Shown here piece by piece: positions 52,459-61,660 of a stretch of 64,000 bases of DNA (positions within the stretch are counted from its first letter, which is position 1; every line of letters begins with the position of its first letter). The stretch is from Seleniivibrio woodruffii (GTDB lineage Bacteria > Chrysiogenota > Deferribacteres > Deferribacterales > Geovibrionaceae): assembly GCF_029267515.1 (NCBI RefSeq), contig NZ_JAJUIS010000007.1, positions 62,001-126,000 on the forward strand, in the 5' to 3' direction. Under the pieces are notes generated by a model. It had not been told where the DNA came from, searched no databases, and saw nothing but the letters and a program-made list of their open reading frames with translations. A program made the translations under genes and the position numbers.

Positions 52459-54105
52459 TTATGTTCTGAACCTGCTCACCAGCATGGACAGATCTTCCGT
52501 CTGCTTTTGAAGGTCTACGACGGTGTTTGAAACCTCCGTGACGGATATATTACTCTGCTCAACCCCGTTTGAAAGAACCTGCGTGTTGCCGTTTATGTTA
52601 TGTATCGCCTGAACCTGTTCGGAAACTGCTGTTTCGATGTGTCTGCTTGCCTCCGTGATAGTATTCACAGAGCTTACGATGTTTTCGAACATGCTTTCTG
52701 TGTCCCTGATAACGACAACGCCGTTTTCAACCTTTTTGCTGGCTGCCTTCATGTTATCCGAAGCCACAGACGATTCTTTCTGAAGGTTTAGAATGATAGT
52801 CTCTATCTCTTTGATAGCCTTCTGGGAGCGCTCCGCAAGTTTCCGCACCTCGTCGGCAACAACAGCAAAACCGCGTCCGTGTTCCCCTGCCCTTGCTGCC
52901 TCTATTGCCGCATTAAGAGCAAGAAGGTTAGTTTGATCTGCTATATCGTTTATAACGTTAAGTATGTTTCCTATCTCCTCGGAAGAGTTGGAAAGCTGAC
53001 CAATGGTTTTGCCGAGGTTTTCCACTTCGTCTTTAATTGATATGACGCTGGAAACAGCTTCCAGAAGCATTTCCCTTCCGTCGTGAATAAAGCTGTTTGC
53101 CTGTTCCGCTTTGTCCGTAACGTCCTGAACAGAGCGAACAACCTCTGATGCGGAGGTGCTCATTTCCTCCGTTGCCGATGCGACAGCGGAGAGCTGTAAT
53201 GTCTGTTCATGGAAGTTCTGCGCCAGTTTTTCAGATGTTGCGGATAGTTCCGAGTTGCCTGAAGCTATGCTGTCAGAGTTCTGTTTAACTGTGTTTATGA
53301 TATCTCTGAGTTTATTTATAAACTGATTGAAGTGTTTGGCGAGCTCGCCCACTTCATCCCCTGAGGTCACGGGGAGCTTTTTCGTAAGGTCGCCTTCGCC
53401 CTCTGAAATGTCTTTAAGCATACCGGCAGTCTGTTTGATGCTTCTGACAATCACCGAACCGAGTTTAAGAGCAACAGCCGCGCCGACAAGAAGACCGAAA
53501 ATAATGACGCTTATGAACATGTATTTGGCTGTGGTAAAGGTGGTGTTTGCGGCGTTGTGTTCTCCCTCTGCGTCTTTGAGGTTGGTTTCTGTAAGGGTGT
53601 TCAGGTTTTCACGCATGGCGTCGAAAAGTTTACTCGCTTCGCCGTATGAGAGGGCGGCTGCGGCAAGTCTGGAATCTTCGGTGTTTTCCGCGGAAAGTTT
53701 GAGCACCTGCTGTGATACAACCTTCCACTTTTCATAATCCGAGTGGAATTTGTCTATAGTATCCGCAGTTTTGTCAGTTCTGCTCAGTGCCTCATATTTA
53801 CCGAACCGGGTCAGAACCTGTTCCATATTTTCGTTGTAAGAGTCAAGAAAATCCTTATATTCCGCTGCATCCGCAGGTGTCACAGTCAGGGCGCGTTCCG
53901 CCAGCAGAAGCTGGTGCAGATCCCTGTCCGCCTCAATAAGGTAGTCCATGGACGGCAGACGGACGGAAAAAATTGAGGCCTGTGTGTTGTTTATTTTGGT
54001 AAGCCCGAAGTGACCTATCACTCCGCATATAGAGAGCATGAGCATCAGCGTGCCCAATCCAAGGTTGATTTTGGTTCTTATGGAAAGATTAGCAAGAAAA
54101 TTCAT
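52459..54105 (-). CDS. Methyl-accepting chemotaxis protein with four-helix-bundle sensor
   Basis: This is a 548-residue receptor. TM1 (about 12-32) is followed by a helical periplasmic domain of ~155 residues of the 4HB_MCP type ([28 protein letters not shown] is characteristic). TM2 (about 192-214) and HAMP follow, then the signalling hairpin with [47 protein letters not shown]. No C-terminal tethering pentapeptide is seen. The ligand is unknown. It is a single gene. Confidence 0.93.
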   Translation of the reverse strand: MNFLANLSIRTKINLGLGTLMLMLSICGVIGHFGLTKINNTQASIFSVRLPSMDYLIEADRDLHQLLLAERALTVTPADAAEYKDFLDSYNENMEQVLTRFGKYEALSRTDKTADTIDKFHSDYEKWKVVSQQVLKLSAENTEDSRLAAAALSYGEASKLFDAMRENLNTLTETNLKDAEGEHNAANTTFTTAKYMFISVIIFGLLVGAAVALKLGSVIVRSIKQTAGMLKDISEGEGDLTKKLPVTSGDEVGELAKHFNQFINKLRDIINTVKQNSDSIASGNSELSATSEKLAQNFHEQTLQLSAVASATEEMSTSASEVVRSVQDVTDKAEQANSFIHDGREMLLEAVSSVISIKDEVENLGKTIGQLSNSSEEIGNILNVINDIADQTNLLALNAAIEAARAGEHGRGFAVVADEVRKLAERSQKAIKEIETIILNLQKESSVASDNMKAASKKVENGVVVIRDTESMFENIVSSVNTITEASRHIETAVSEQVQAIHNINGNTQVLSNGVEQSNISVTEVSNTVVDLQKQTEDLSMLVSRFRT

Positions 54106-54245
54106 AGTAACCCCACAGGAAGGATCATTTTTTGTATTTATTATGATTATATGTGCTCAAATATGAGAATCAAAGCAAAAAATCTGAAGTTTAGAAAATA
54201 ATAATGTTTATTAATTTAAAGTTAAAATAGTTAGAGTATAATTTG

Positions 54246-56060
54246 TTATAGATTAACTCGGGTGACAACACCGTGGAGCTTATCCGCAGGAAGCCTGTAA
54301 AACTGCACGAACGATGGGGTTACTTTTCTGATAAGGGAATAAAATTTCCATATGGGGTTGTCGGTCATGATGTCCTCCACTCCGTAGAAAACAACCGCTT
54401 CGTTTATCCCTGCATTTTTGAATATTTTATCGATATCGACACCGGATACCATATAGCCCATGCGCACGTCGAATACGCGCAATCCGTCGGAAAGGTCTTC
54501 CTTGAACTGCCAGCTTATTCCGAACGGCTCATCCGTGACGTTTACGGATATAAAGATGTTGTCTTTGTAAATTATGTTATTGATGAATATGGTCTTTGCT
54601 ATATACGGAGGGATAAAGTTAACGTCCCTGATAAAGAAAAGCCCGGTACCGTCCAGCTTTGAGGAATTGAGGTATTTTACTTCATACTGTTTTAAGAAGT
54701 CCTCTATCCGCACAGGCTTGATGGCTCTGTACATCCTTTTTCCGCCCTTCGTGTATACAACTATCACAATAAACGGAACCGACGCTATCAGAAGCGACCA
54801 GAAACCGCCGTGGGGAATTTTCAGCATGTTTGAAGAGAGGAACAGTATGTCGATAACAGTTACGAAAACAGCAACGTAACATTTAATATAATCTTTTCTT
54901 ATAAAGAAGATGCAGGAAATGATTATGCCTGTTATGGTCATAGAGCCTGTAACGGCGAGACCGTATGCCGCTGCCATGTGTTCAGAGTTCTGGAAAACGA
55001 ACATAGCTATGAGAACGCAAAACAGCAGAAACCAGTTTACCGTGGGAATATATATCTGCGAACGCATTTCGTCGGAGGTGTAGTCCACTTTTAAAAGAGG
55101 GAGAATACGTGTTGTAATAGCCTGATACATAACGGAGAACATTCCGCTTATCATTGCCTGTGATGCTATTATGGTCGCCATAACGGAAAGCAGCAGGAAA
55201 GGAATGTAAAAAACAGGTGCCTGACTGTATACCATTTCAAACAGGATGTTCTTGGCATCCGTGTGCTCCAGAAGGAATGAAGCCTGCCCCATGTAGCAGA
55301 ATACCAGCACGAAAAAGACCATCGACCATGCTCTTATTATGGGTGCTCTGCCGAAATGTCCCATGTCTGCATAAAGCGCCTCGCCGCCTGTTGCGCAGAG
55401 TATCACCTCTGACAGAACGAAAAAGCCCACGACACCGTGGGTGCCTACAAATTCAACAGCATAGAACGGGTTAACCGCAAGAAGAATCTCCGGATGGCGT
55501 GAAAGTGACGCTATGCCTGTGATCAGCAGTACGGAGAACCATACCAGCATCACAGGACCGAAGAACACGGCAACCTTTTCCGTTCCCTTGCTCTGCACGG
55601 AGAAAAGACCTATGGCTATCAAGGCGGCTATAAATATCAGAAGTCCCTGGGAAACACCTGAAAAAGCCGGCAACTGCCGCAGACCTTCCACAGCGGAAAG
55701 GATACTGATTGCCGGAGTTATAACACCGTCGCCGACGAGAAGAGAAACCCCTATATATGTGAGAAGGGTGAAAAAAGCAGTTTTACGACCTGATTTAAGA
55801 AGAGGAGTGAGTATTTCCATAAGAACGATGGTGCCGCCTTCCCCGCGTTTGCTGAGGCTCATGGACAGCCATGCGTATTCCACAGTAACCAGAAGGAACA
55901 TCGTCCAGAAAATGAGCGATACAACGCCCATGATATTAACTTTTGTGGGTTCGAGAAGCAGAAAGATAACCGTCAGAGTATATATCGGGCTGGTACCGAT
56001 ATCACCGAATACGAGACCCAAAGATTTAACTATCTTTGCCCAGTCCGTACGTGTCAGCAT
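54246..56060 (-). CDS. kup: Kup-type low-affinity potassium uptake protein
   Basis: This 604-residue K+/H+ symporter starts with the family signature KSLGLVFGDIGTSPIYTL. It continues with RGEGGTIVLMEIL, YIGVSLLVGDGVITPAISILSAVEGL, GGEALYADMGHFGR and ASQAMISGMFSVMYQAI, spread over 12 predicted helices in the first ~430 residues. A hydrophilic C-terminal cytoplasmic domain follows (FFIRDVNFIPPYIAKTIFINNIIYKDNIFISVNV). It appears monocistronic. Confidence 0.96.
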   Translation of the reverse strand: MLTRTDWAKIVKSLGLVFGDIGTSPIYTLTVIFLLLEPTKVNIMGVVSLIFWTMFLLVTVEYAWLSMSLSKRGEGGTIVLMEILTPLLKSGRKTAFFTLLTYIGVSLLVGDGVITPAISILSAVEGLRQLPAFSGVSQGLLIFIAALIAIGLFSVQSKGTEKVAVFFGPVMLVWFSVLLITGIASLSRHPEILLAVNPFYAVEFVGTHGVVGFFVLSEVILCATGGEALYADMGHFGRAPIIRAWSMVFFVLVFCYMGQASFLLEHTDAKNILFEMVYSQAPVFYIPFLLLSVMATIIASQAMISGMFSVMYQAITTRILPLLKVDYTSDEMRSQIYIPTVNWFLLFCVLIAMFVFQNSEHMAAAYGLAVTGSMTITGIIISCIFFIRKDYIKCYVAVFVTVIDILFLSSNMLKIPHGGFWSLLIASVPFIVIVVYTKGGKRMYRAIKPVRIEDFLKQYEVKYLNSSKLDGTGLFFIRDVNFIPPYIAKTIFINNIIYKDNIFISVNVTDEPFGISWQFKEDLSDGLRVFDVRMGYMVSGVDIDKIFKNAGINEAVVFYGVEDIMTDNPIWKFYSLIRKVTPSFVQFYRLPADKLHGVVTRVNL

Positions 56061-56130
56061 TAAATGACGTATCCTGTTTTTAAAATTAGAAACATTTGCA
56101 GAAAATACGCCAGTTTCACCAGTGTGTCAA

Positions 56131-57903
56131 TTATGATTTTTGTAACCTCGTGGGGAAGGTTATCACGGTGGTCAGTCCATTTGCGTTTTCAAACGTCAGT
56201 TTTCCGTAAAGCTGCTCGGTGAGACTGTGTATCAGCATCATGCCAAGACTGTCCTTCTCCTTGGCATTTTCGTCAAGTCCTTTGCCGTTGTCGCTGACTG
56301 TGAGTATGGCGTTTCCTCTGTCCTCTTTCAGACTGATGCGGATAGCCGGGAATTCAGTTTCCGCGAAGGCGTGTTTAATGCTGTTTGTCACCAGTTCGTT
56401 GATCAGCAGCCCGCAGGTGATGGTTGACGATATAGGAAGGTCAAGTTTGTCTATATCCGTATCAAATTTTATCATGCTGCCCGTATGGGTGAATGTTACT
56501 GAATAATAGTCAATCAGTTTAGCAAAATAGTCAGCCATATCAACGGTTGACAGATCCTCTGATTTATATAGGCAGTCGTGCATAAGCGCCATGGACATAA
56601 CCCGTGACTGCGCGTTTTTAAGGATATCCTCCACAGACTGACCTGAGGAATCTGCCGTGTCCGCCTGTAAAGACAGGATACCGGAAACTATCTGGAGGTT
56701 GTTTTTTACCCTGTGGTGCAGTTCGCTTAATAGAATATCTTTTTCCTGCAATGCCTTGGCAATGGCTGTGTCTTTGGCTATTCTTTCCGTTATATCGAAG
56801 AAAGAAACCACTGCGCCTGTGGCTTTGCCGTCAAGAACTATTGGCGATGCAAACATTTCACCGAAAAATTCGGTTCCGTCTTTCCTAACAAAGGTTTCGA
56901 CACAGTTGAGAGGTTTTAGCGTGCCAATTGCTTTCAAGATTATGCAGTCCGGTGATTCCACAGGCATCCCCTGTTCGTCCCTTTTGTGGGTCAGCAGGAT
57001 ATGGTTTTTGCCCACCAGCTCTTCTGATGTGTATTTAAGTGTTTTACTTAGCGCATTATTTATAAAGGTTATGCTGCCCAGCCTGTCCACACCGAAAATG
57101 CTCTCCGATGCGGATTGAAGAATGGATTCGCTGCGGCTCATGGCGGCGTTAAGCACCTCTTCGCGCTCATTGGCTCGGGTAAGCATTCTGACAATATTCA
57201 AATATCCTATTCTGAACAGGATAAGTATCAGAACATAAAGGATTATATGCCCGACGTAAGCAGACTTTTCAATATCCTTTTCGCCATCTATAATGTCGGT
57301 GATGTTTGTTACAACGCTGATTGCGCCGCGGATATCGCCGACTTTGTAACCCTGAAAAGCATGACATTTCAGGCATGGTTTCTCTATGAAAAACGGTGCC
57401 ATTAATTTGAATTCATATTTTGCACTGCTTTTTTCCATAATATAGTAATCTTTTCCTGTTTTAAGCACCTTTTCGAGCGCTTCAACCTCCCAACCGTCCG
57501 GTACGTTAACAGGATTCAGCAGTTTGTCGCTGACCAGACGTGTACGCACAAGATTTGCATTTTTGTTGAATTCGTACATTTGGCGGACCATATAAGCCGG
57601 GTTAATCAGGGTGAGCGTCCGTCCGTCGGGAAGTTTTATGTCGCGGTCTTTTATATGCGAAAGGTACGGGTTAGGAATTGTGGTGGATGTAAAGGTGTAA
57701 ACTCCGCCGTGTTTTGATGCCCACCTGCGGAACATTTTGTCTTTTTCAAGTGCCATGCGCCCCTGGGCAAGGGCTGTTATCAGGGTGTTTTTTTTCGCCG
57801 TGCTTATAGTCCAGATAAGTGATCCGCCAACAGCGGCTGTCCACATAAAAATGAGCACTACGAAGTAGTTCTGGATCAGTCTGATACTGTTCGGCTGTTT
57901 CAT
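56131..57903 (-). CDS. Heme-sensor (Tll0287-like) PAS histidine kinase, HisKA_2 type
   Basis: This 590-residue kinase has TM1 (about 12-33) and a periplasmic DUF3365/Tll0287-like domain with the heme c motif C177-LK-C180-H181 (FFIEKPCLKCHAFQGYKVGDIRGAISV). TM2 spans about 215-235. A cytoplasmic PAS domain follows (about 255-375; FGVDRLGSITFINNALSKTLKYT). The HisKA_2/HWE-like phosphoacceptor region is LLSELHHRVKNNLQIVSGILSLQAD, followed by a HATPase (INELVTNSIKHAF, VSDNGKGLD). The heme site implies redox or ligand sensing in the periplasm. It is divergent from a stand-alone receiver gene (58024-58380) that may be its partner. The chemoreceptor at 13188-14906 carries the same sensor type. Confidence 0.88.
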   Translation of the reverse strand: MKQPNSIRLIQNYFVVLIFMWTAAVGGSLIWTISTAKKNTLITALAQGRMALEKDKMFRRWASKHGGVYTFTSTTIPNPYLSHIKDRDIKLPDGRTLTLINPAYMVRQMYEFNKNANLVRTRLVSDKLLNPVNVPDGWEVEALEKVLKTGKDYYIMEKSSAKYEFKLMAPFFIEKPCLKCHAFQGYKVGDIRGAISVVTNITDIIDGEKDIEKSAYVGHIILYVLILILFRIGYLNIVRMLTRANEREEVLNAAMSRSESILQSASESIFGVDRLGSITFINNALSKTLKYTSEELVGKNHILLTHKRDEQGMPVESPDCIILKAIGTLKPLNCVETFVRKDGTEFFGEMFASPIVLDGKATGAVVSFFDITERIAKDTAIAKALQEKDILLSELHHRVKNNLQIVSGILSLQADTADSSGQSVEDILKNAQSRVMSMALMHDCLYKSEDLSTVDMADYFAKLIDYYSVTFTHTGSMIKFDTDIDKLDLPISSTITCGLLINELVTNSIKHAFAETEFPAIRISLKEDRGNAILTVSDNGKGLDENAKEKDSLGMMLIHSLTEQLYGKLTFENANGLTTVITFPTRLQKS

Positions 57904-58023
57904 TTTTCACCTTTGGTAATTATAACAGTTTTTTTAAGTGTCAGCATGTAAATTTTACAACATAGACTTGTCGTTTCCGTTAATATGCTGCATAATACTG
58001 TATAGTATTAAACAGGTGAGGTT

Positions 58024-58380
58024 ATGAACGTGCAGGAGATGACTGTTCTTTATGTCGAAGATGAAGCTATAACCCGCATGTACTTTGCCAGAATGCTGTC
58101 CAAAAGAGTGAAAGAGGTCGTTCTTGCGAAGGACGGTCAGGATGGTCTGGACAAAGTAAATGAGTCTGCGCCTGATATCATCATAACAGACATAAACATG
58201 CCTGTTATGGACGGAAGGGAGATGGTCCGCCGCCTGCGCGAAAAAGGTTGCGAAACACCTATAATAGCCCTTACGGCATATGAATATACAAAGGATGAAC
58301 TGCGGGTTGACGACGTCATCCGCAAGCCTGTAAATCTCGAAAGGCTGATGTCCAGCATCTCCAGTTTATACGCAAGTTAA
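58024..58380 (+). CDS. Single-domain CheY-like response regulator
   Basis: This 118-residue receiver domain has LYVEDEAITR (acidic pair), phospho-Asp in IIITDINMPVMDG, Thr in IIALTAYE and Lys in IRKPVNLERL. No output domain is present. AGGTGAGG precedes the ATG. The divergent heme-sensor kinase is the obvious candidate donor. A terminator follows at 58407-58430. Confidence 0.92.
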   Translation: MNVQEMTVLYVEDEAITRMYFARMLSKRVKEVVLAKDGQDGLDKVNESAPDIIITDINMPVMDGREMVRRLREKGCETPIIALTAYEYTKDELRVDDVIRKPVNLERLMSSISSLYAS

Positions 58381-58406
58381 GGTTTAATACCATTCATCAT
58401 ATTCAG

Positions 58407-58432
58407 AGGGCGCCTTATGCGCCCTTTTTTCC
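58407..58432 (+). terminator. Intrinsic terminator of the CheY-like gene
   Basis: A 7-bp stem agggcgc/gcgccct with loop cttat, followed by TTTTTT. Confidence 0.88.
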
Positions 58433-58561
58433 GTTTTAAACGCCGGTCTTAACAATCTTTACTTCAACTTTAAATCATTAACACCATTCTGACAAAATTA
58501 CAGTTATAACTTTATTAAGCAATATTGGTATTGACGTTTTTTAACCTTAAAAGGAGGAACA

Positions 58562-60217
58562 ATGTTACGAATGGCTAAGTTCATTACGGCATTTGCGCTG
58601 ACGGCTCTCATAACGCTCTTCGCGTCGTCCGCAATGGCCGCACAGGAAAAACCTGTTAACCCCAAGACCTGCTATGAATGCCACGATGTAGTTAAGGAAC
58701 TGCACGCCGGCGGCAAGCACAAGAACGTTAACTGCGTTAACTGCCACTCAGGTCTGAAGGAACACCTTGCCGATTCTTCAAAACGTCCCGCGGTTGATAC
58801 ATCATGGGAAGCCTGCGGAAAATGTCACAAAAATCAGCACGACTCTTTCCTTCAGGTGAGCAAACACCGTCCCGCAAGAGACGAGAAATCGCAGCTCACA
58901 AACAGAGCACCCAATCCTTATTGGGACAAACTGATGATGGGACACGGTTTCACAAAGGAACACGGACTCACCAGAAGCCACCCCTTTATGCTTCTTGACC
59001 AGATCGTTGTTGACAGAGCTTTCGGCGGCAGATTCCAGCCCAAAAACGGCTGGGAATATGTTAACGACAAACCCGGCAAACTTTGGGACACCATTGTTGA
59101 CAAAGAGCCTTCCACTGACGACCAGAAGGTCTTCATGAGACAGACTGCGACAGCGGTCAACCCTGTTTGCTTACAGTGTAAAACTCAGGACCACATCCTT
59201 GACTGGGCATACATGGGCGACCCCAACGTTGGTGCGCCTTTCTCAAGAAAGAGCAAACCCGTCGCTATGATACAGACCAAAAAGATTCAGCACGGACTCA
59301 ACTGCTTCTACTGCCACGACCCCCACGCAGCTAAGCCCAGAGTCGTAAGAGACGCCCTTATCGACGCCCTTACAAGACCCGAAGCTGACACCCTTTGGCA
59401 CAAAGACCCCAACCATACAAAATTCAAAGTGTATGAAATGGGTATGAGAGGCTATACAAGAAAGATAGCTATCCTTGAAAAATATGACTCAAGACTTCAG
59501 TGCGGTCAGTGCCACGTTGAGTACAACTGCAACCCCGGCACAGACTCAAAAACAGGTAAACCCGTTACGTTCGACGACCCCAGAACAAACCACTTCCCTT
59601 ACAAAGACGTTCTGGATCTGTACGAGCATTATGAAAACCAGATACATTTCTACGACTTTAAACACGCTCTCACAGGCGGCTACCTGTGGAAAGCACAGCA
59701 CCCCGAATCTGAGACACATTACAACTCGGTTCACGCGAAAGCGGGTGTAGGATGCGACACTTGCCACATGGAAAAAGTTAAAGGCAAAGACGGAAAGATG
59801 TATACATCACACTATGCTGTCACTCCTAAAGATCACATCAAATCATCATGTCTGACAGGCGGATGCCACAAAGGATGGACAGAGAAGGATGCTGTTTACG
59901 CAATCGATTCTGTTAAAGCCTACACCAAAGGCAAGATGAGAAAAGCTGAGTTCTGGATAGACAGACTTATCGACAAGATAGTCGAGGGCAAAAAGGCAGG
60001 TCTTGACCCCGCTGTTATAAAACAGGCTCAGGATCAGCATCTTAAAGCTCATATCCTTTGGGAATACTGGACGGCTGAGAACTCAGACGGTTTCCACAAC
60101 CCCGAACTTGCAAGAGAATCGCTCACAAAATCTATGGACGAGTCTCAGAAAGGTATAAAAATCATCGACGATGCTATCGCGGCAAAAGCAGCTCCCGCTG
60201 CAGCGGCTGCGAAGTAA
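58562..60217 (+). CDS. Octaheme nitrite reductase-like cytochrome (NrfA/ONR family)
   Basis: This 551-residue periplasmic protein has a signal peptide (1-26, ...SAMA). Heme sites are CYECH 37, CVNCH 58, CGKCH 85, CLQCK 203, CFYCH 248, CGQCH 314, CDTCH 398 and a C-x4-CH (CLTGGCH) at 430. The CxxCK site is the lysine-ligated catalytic heme of pentaheme NrfA and octaheme ONR. The following QCGQCHVEYNC and KAQHPESE supply the active-site Tyr and His regions. Three extra N-terminal hemes and the length match octaheme nitrite reductases, which reduce nitrite (and hydroxylamine or sulfite) to ammonia with six electrons. AAGGAGG precedes the ATG. ccsB-ccsA follow; no NrfH quinol dehydrogenase is adjacent. 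Confidence 0.88.
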   Translation: MLRMAKFITAFALTALITLFASSAMAAQEKPVNPKTCYECHDVVKELHAGGKHKNVNCVNCHSGLKEHLADSSKRPAVDTSWEACGKCHKNQHDSFLQVSKHRPARDEKSQLTNRAPNPYWDKLMMGHGFTKEHGLTRSHPFMLLDQIVVDRAFGGRFQPKNGWEYVNDKPGKLWDTIVDKEPSTDDQKVFMRQTATAVNPVCLQCKTQDHILDWAYMGDPNVGAPFSRKSKPVAMIQTKKIQHGLNCFYCHDPHAAKPRVVRDALIDALTRPEADTLWHKDPNHTKFKVYEMGMRGYTRKIAILEKYDSRLQCGQCHVEYNCNPGTDSKTGKPVTFDDPRTNHFPYKDVLDLYEHYENQIHFYDFKHALTGGYLWKAQHPESETHYNSVHAKAGVGCDTCHMEKVKGKDGKMYTSHYAVTPKDHIKSSCLTGGCHKGWTEKDAVYAIDSVKAYTKGKMRKAEFWIDRLIDKIVEGKKAGLDPAVIKQAQDQHLKAHILWEYWTAENSDGFHNPELARESLTKSMDESQKGIKIIDDAIAAKAAPAAAAAK

Positions 60218-60234
60218 CAGACATTAAACCTTTG

Positions 60235-60262
60235 CGGGGGACTGAAATGTCCCCCGTTTTTT
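60235..60262 (+). terminator. Intrinsic terminator between octaheme cytochrome and ccsB
   Basis: An 8-bp stem cgggggac/gtcccccg with a 6-nt loop, followed by TTTTTT. It would lower, or separate, expression of the maturation genes relative to the cytochrome. Confidence 0.9.
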
Positions 60263-60297
60263 CAGATTATTTGTTATTCTTACTTTGAGGTGTATCC

Positions 60298-61659
60298 GTG
60301 CTTAAAAAAATACTCGATTTCTGGGCTTCCGTTAAGCTCGCGATGTTTCTCTTTATCATGATAGCTTTAAGCTCTTCTCTGGGTACTTTTATCCAGCAGA
60401 ATGATTCCGGTTCAAAAGCTGTTTTCTGGCTTTCGGACAAGCTGGGAATGAGCCACGAGCAGATGTATACATGGCTGGTTAAAACAGGGCTGGCGGATAT
60501 GTATTCATCATGGTGGTTCATTGCGCTTCTGGTGCTTTTCGGTGTAAACCTGACCGTCTGCACTTTCTACAGACTGTCTCACGTTTACAGACAGCTTAAA
60601 ACACCTGTCGCGATAAACAGAAATATTTTCGGTGAAAACTCCTTATCCTTCGAAACGGAAGGGGATGCCGAATCAAAGGTTAAAGATTTCCTCCGAGGCT
60701 ACAGCGTTGTTGAGGAGAAGGACGGCGACACAGCTTATTTCGCCGCGGAAAAAGGACGTTTCGCAAGAAGCGGAGTTTACATTACACACCTTGGTATTAT
60801 GGTCATCCTGATAGCAGCACTCGTAGGCGTTACTGTGGGATTTAAAGGCAATCTCGGTGTTGTTGAGGGGCAGAGCGACGATACTGTTATATTTCTGGAC
60901 AAGACCACTAAAAAACTACCCTTCTCTGTGCGTCTGGACAACTTCGATGTGAAATATTACGAAAACTCGGTGAAACCTGAGCTTTACCGCTCCGATATAG
61001 CCATCGTTGAAAACGGAAAGGAGATATCGAAAGAGGTGATGGTAAACTCGCCCATCGAATACAAAGGCTATCGTATATTTCAGACAAATCACGGATTTTA
61101 TCCGAACAGAGACCTTGCTTTTATCATTAATACCGGAAAAGAGGGTAATCTTAAAAAGATCGCTGTTCAGTTCGGTCAGAAATTTTCCATTCCGGGAACG
61201 GAAATCTCGGCAGAGGTGACTGACTTCGCGCCTTCTCTTGGTCAGGACAGTAAGGGCGAACTGGTTAACTTCAATACTCTTATGATGAACCCTGCCGTAA
61301 AGGTCGAAGCGTTTGATGAGAAAGACGTATCTCTCGGATATAAATGGGTATTCCAGAACTATCCAGAATCAGGTCAGGCTGGCGATATGAAGATTGAGTT
61401 TGTGGATGTTATAGGCGCGCAGTATTCAGTTTTCTCCGTAACTTATGATCCGGCTGACTACCTTGTATATATAGGATTTTTCATTCTCGGTCTTGGCGTT
61501 GTTATAGCTTTCTATTTCCGCCACGAGCGCATCTGGGTTCGCATCACTGATAACGGCGGTGTTAAAGAGATTTCCGCTGCTGCGGACAGAAGCAAGTTCA
61601 GGTCGGCAATTCCCGAACTGCTTGAAAAACTTAAACAATCGGTAACAAAAGAGGGCTAA
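60298..61659 (+). CDS. ccsB: System II cytochrome c biogenesis protein CcsB/ResB (Ccs1)
   Basis: This 453-residue membrane protein of the ResB family passes heme, with CcsA, to apocytochromes on the periplasmic side. It starts with GTG after GAGGTG. Visible are DFWASVKLAMFLFIMIALSSSLGTFIQQN (first helix and 'LGT-IxQ' motif), SSWWFIALLVLFGVNLTVCTFYR and GVYITHLGIMVILIAALVGVTVG. A large periplasmic domain (about 185-395; SPIEYKGYRIFQTNHGF) and a last helix (VYIGFFILGLGVVIAFYFRHERIWVRI) follow. It is one base from ccsA. Confidence 0.93.
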   Translation: MLKKILDFWASVKLAMFLFIMIALSSSLGTFIQQNDSGSKAVFWLSDKLGMSHEQMYTWLVKTGLADMYSSWWFIALLVLFGVNLTVCTFYRLSHVYRQLKTPVAINRNIFGENSLSFETEGDAESKVKDFLRGYSVVEEKDGDTAYFAAEKGRFARSGVYITHLGIMVILIAALVGVTVGFKGNLGVVEGQSDDTVIFLDKTTKKLPFSVRLDNFDVKYYENSVKPELYRSDIAIVENGKEISKEVMVNSPIEYKGYRIFQTNHGFYPNRDLAFIINTGKEGNLKKIAVQFGQKFSIPGTEISAEVTDFAPSLGQDSKGELVNFNTLMMNPAVKVEAFDEKDVSLGYKWVFQNYPESGQAGDMKIEFVDVIGAQYSVFSVTYDPADYLVYIGFFILGLGVVIAFYFRHERIWVRITDNGGVKEISAAADRSKFRSAIPELLEKLKQSVTKEG

Positions 61660-61660
61660 T

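Noticed and set aside
58381-58561. FNR or sigma54 site upstream of the octaheme reductase
   Set aside because: No TTGAT-N4-ATCAA palindrome is present, and the TTGGTATTGACG stretch lacks the -12 GC at the required spacing.
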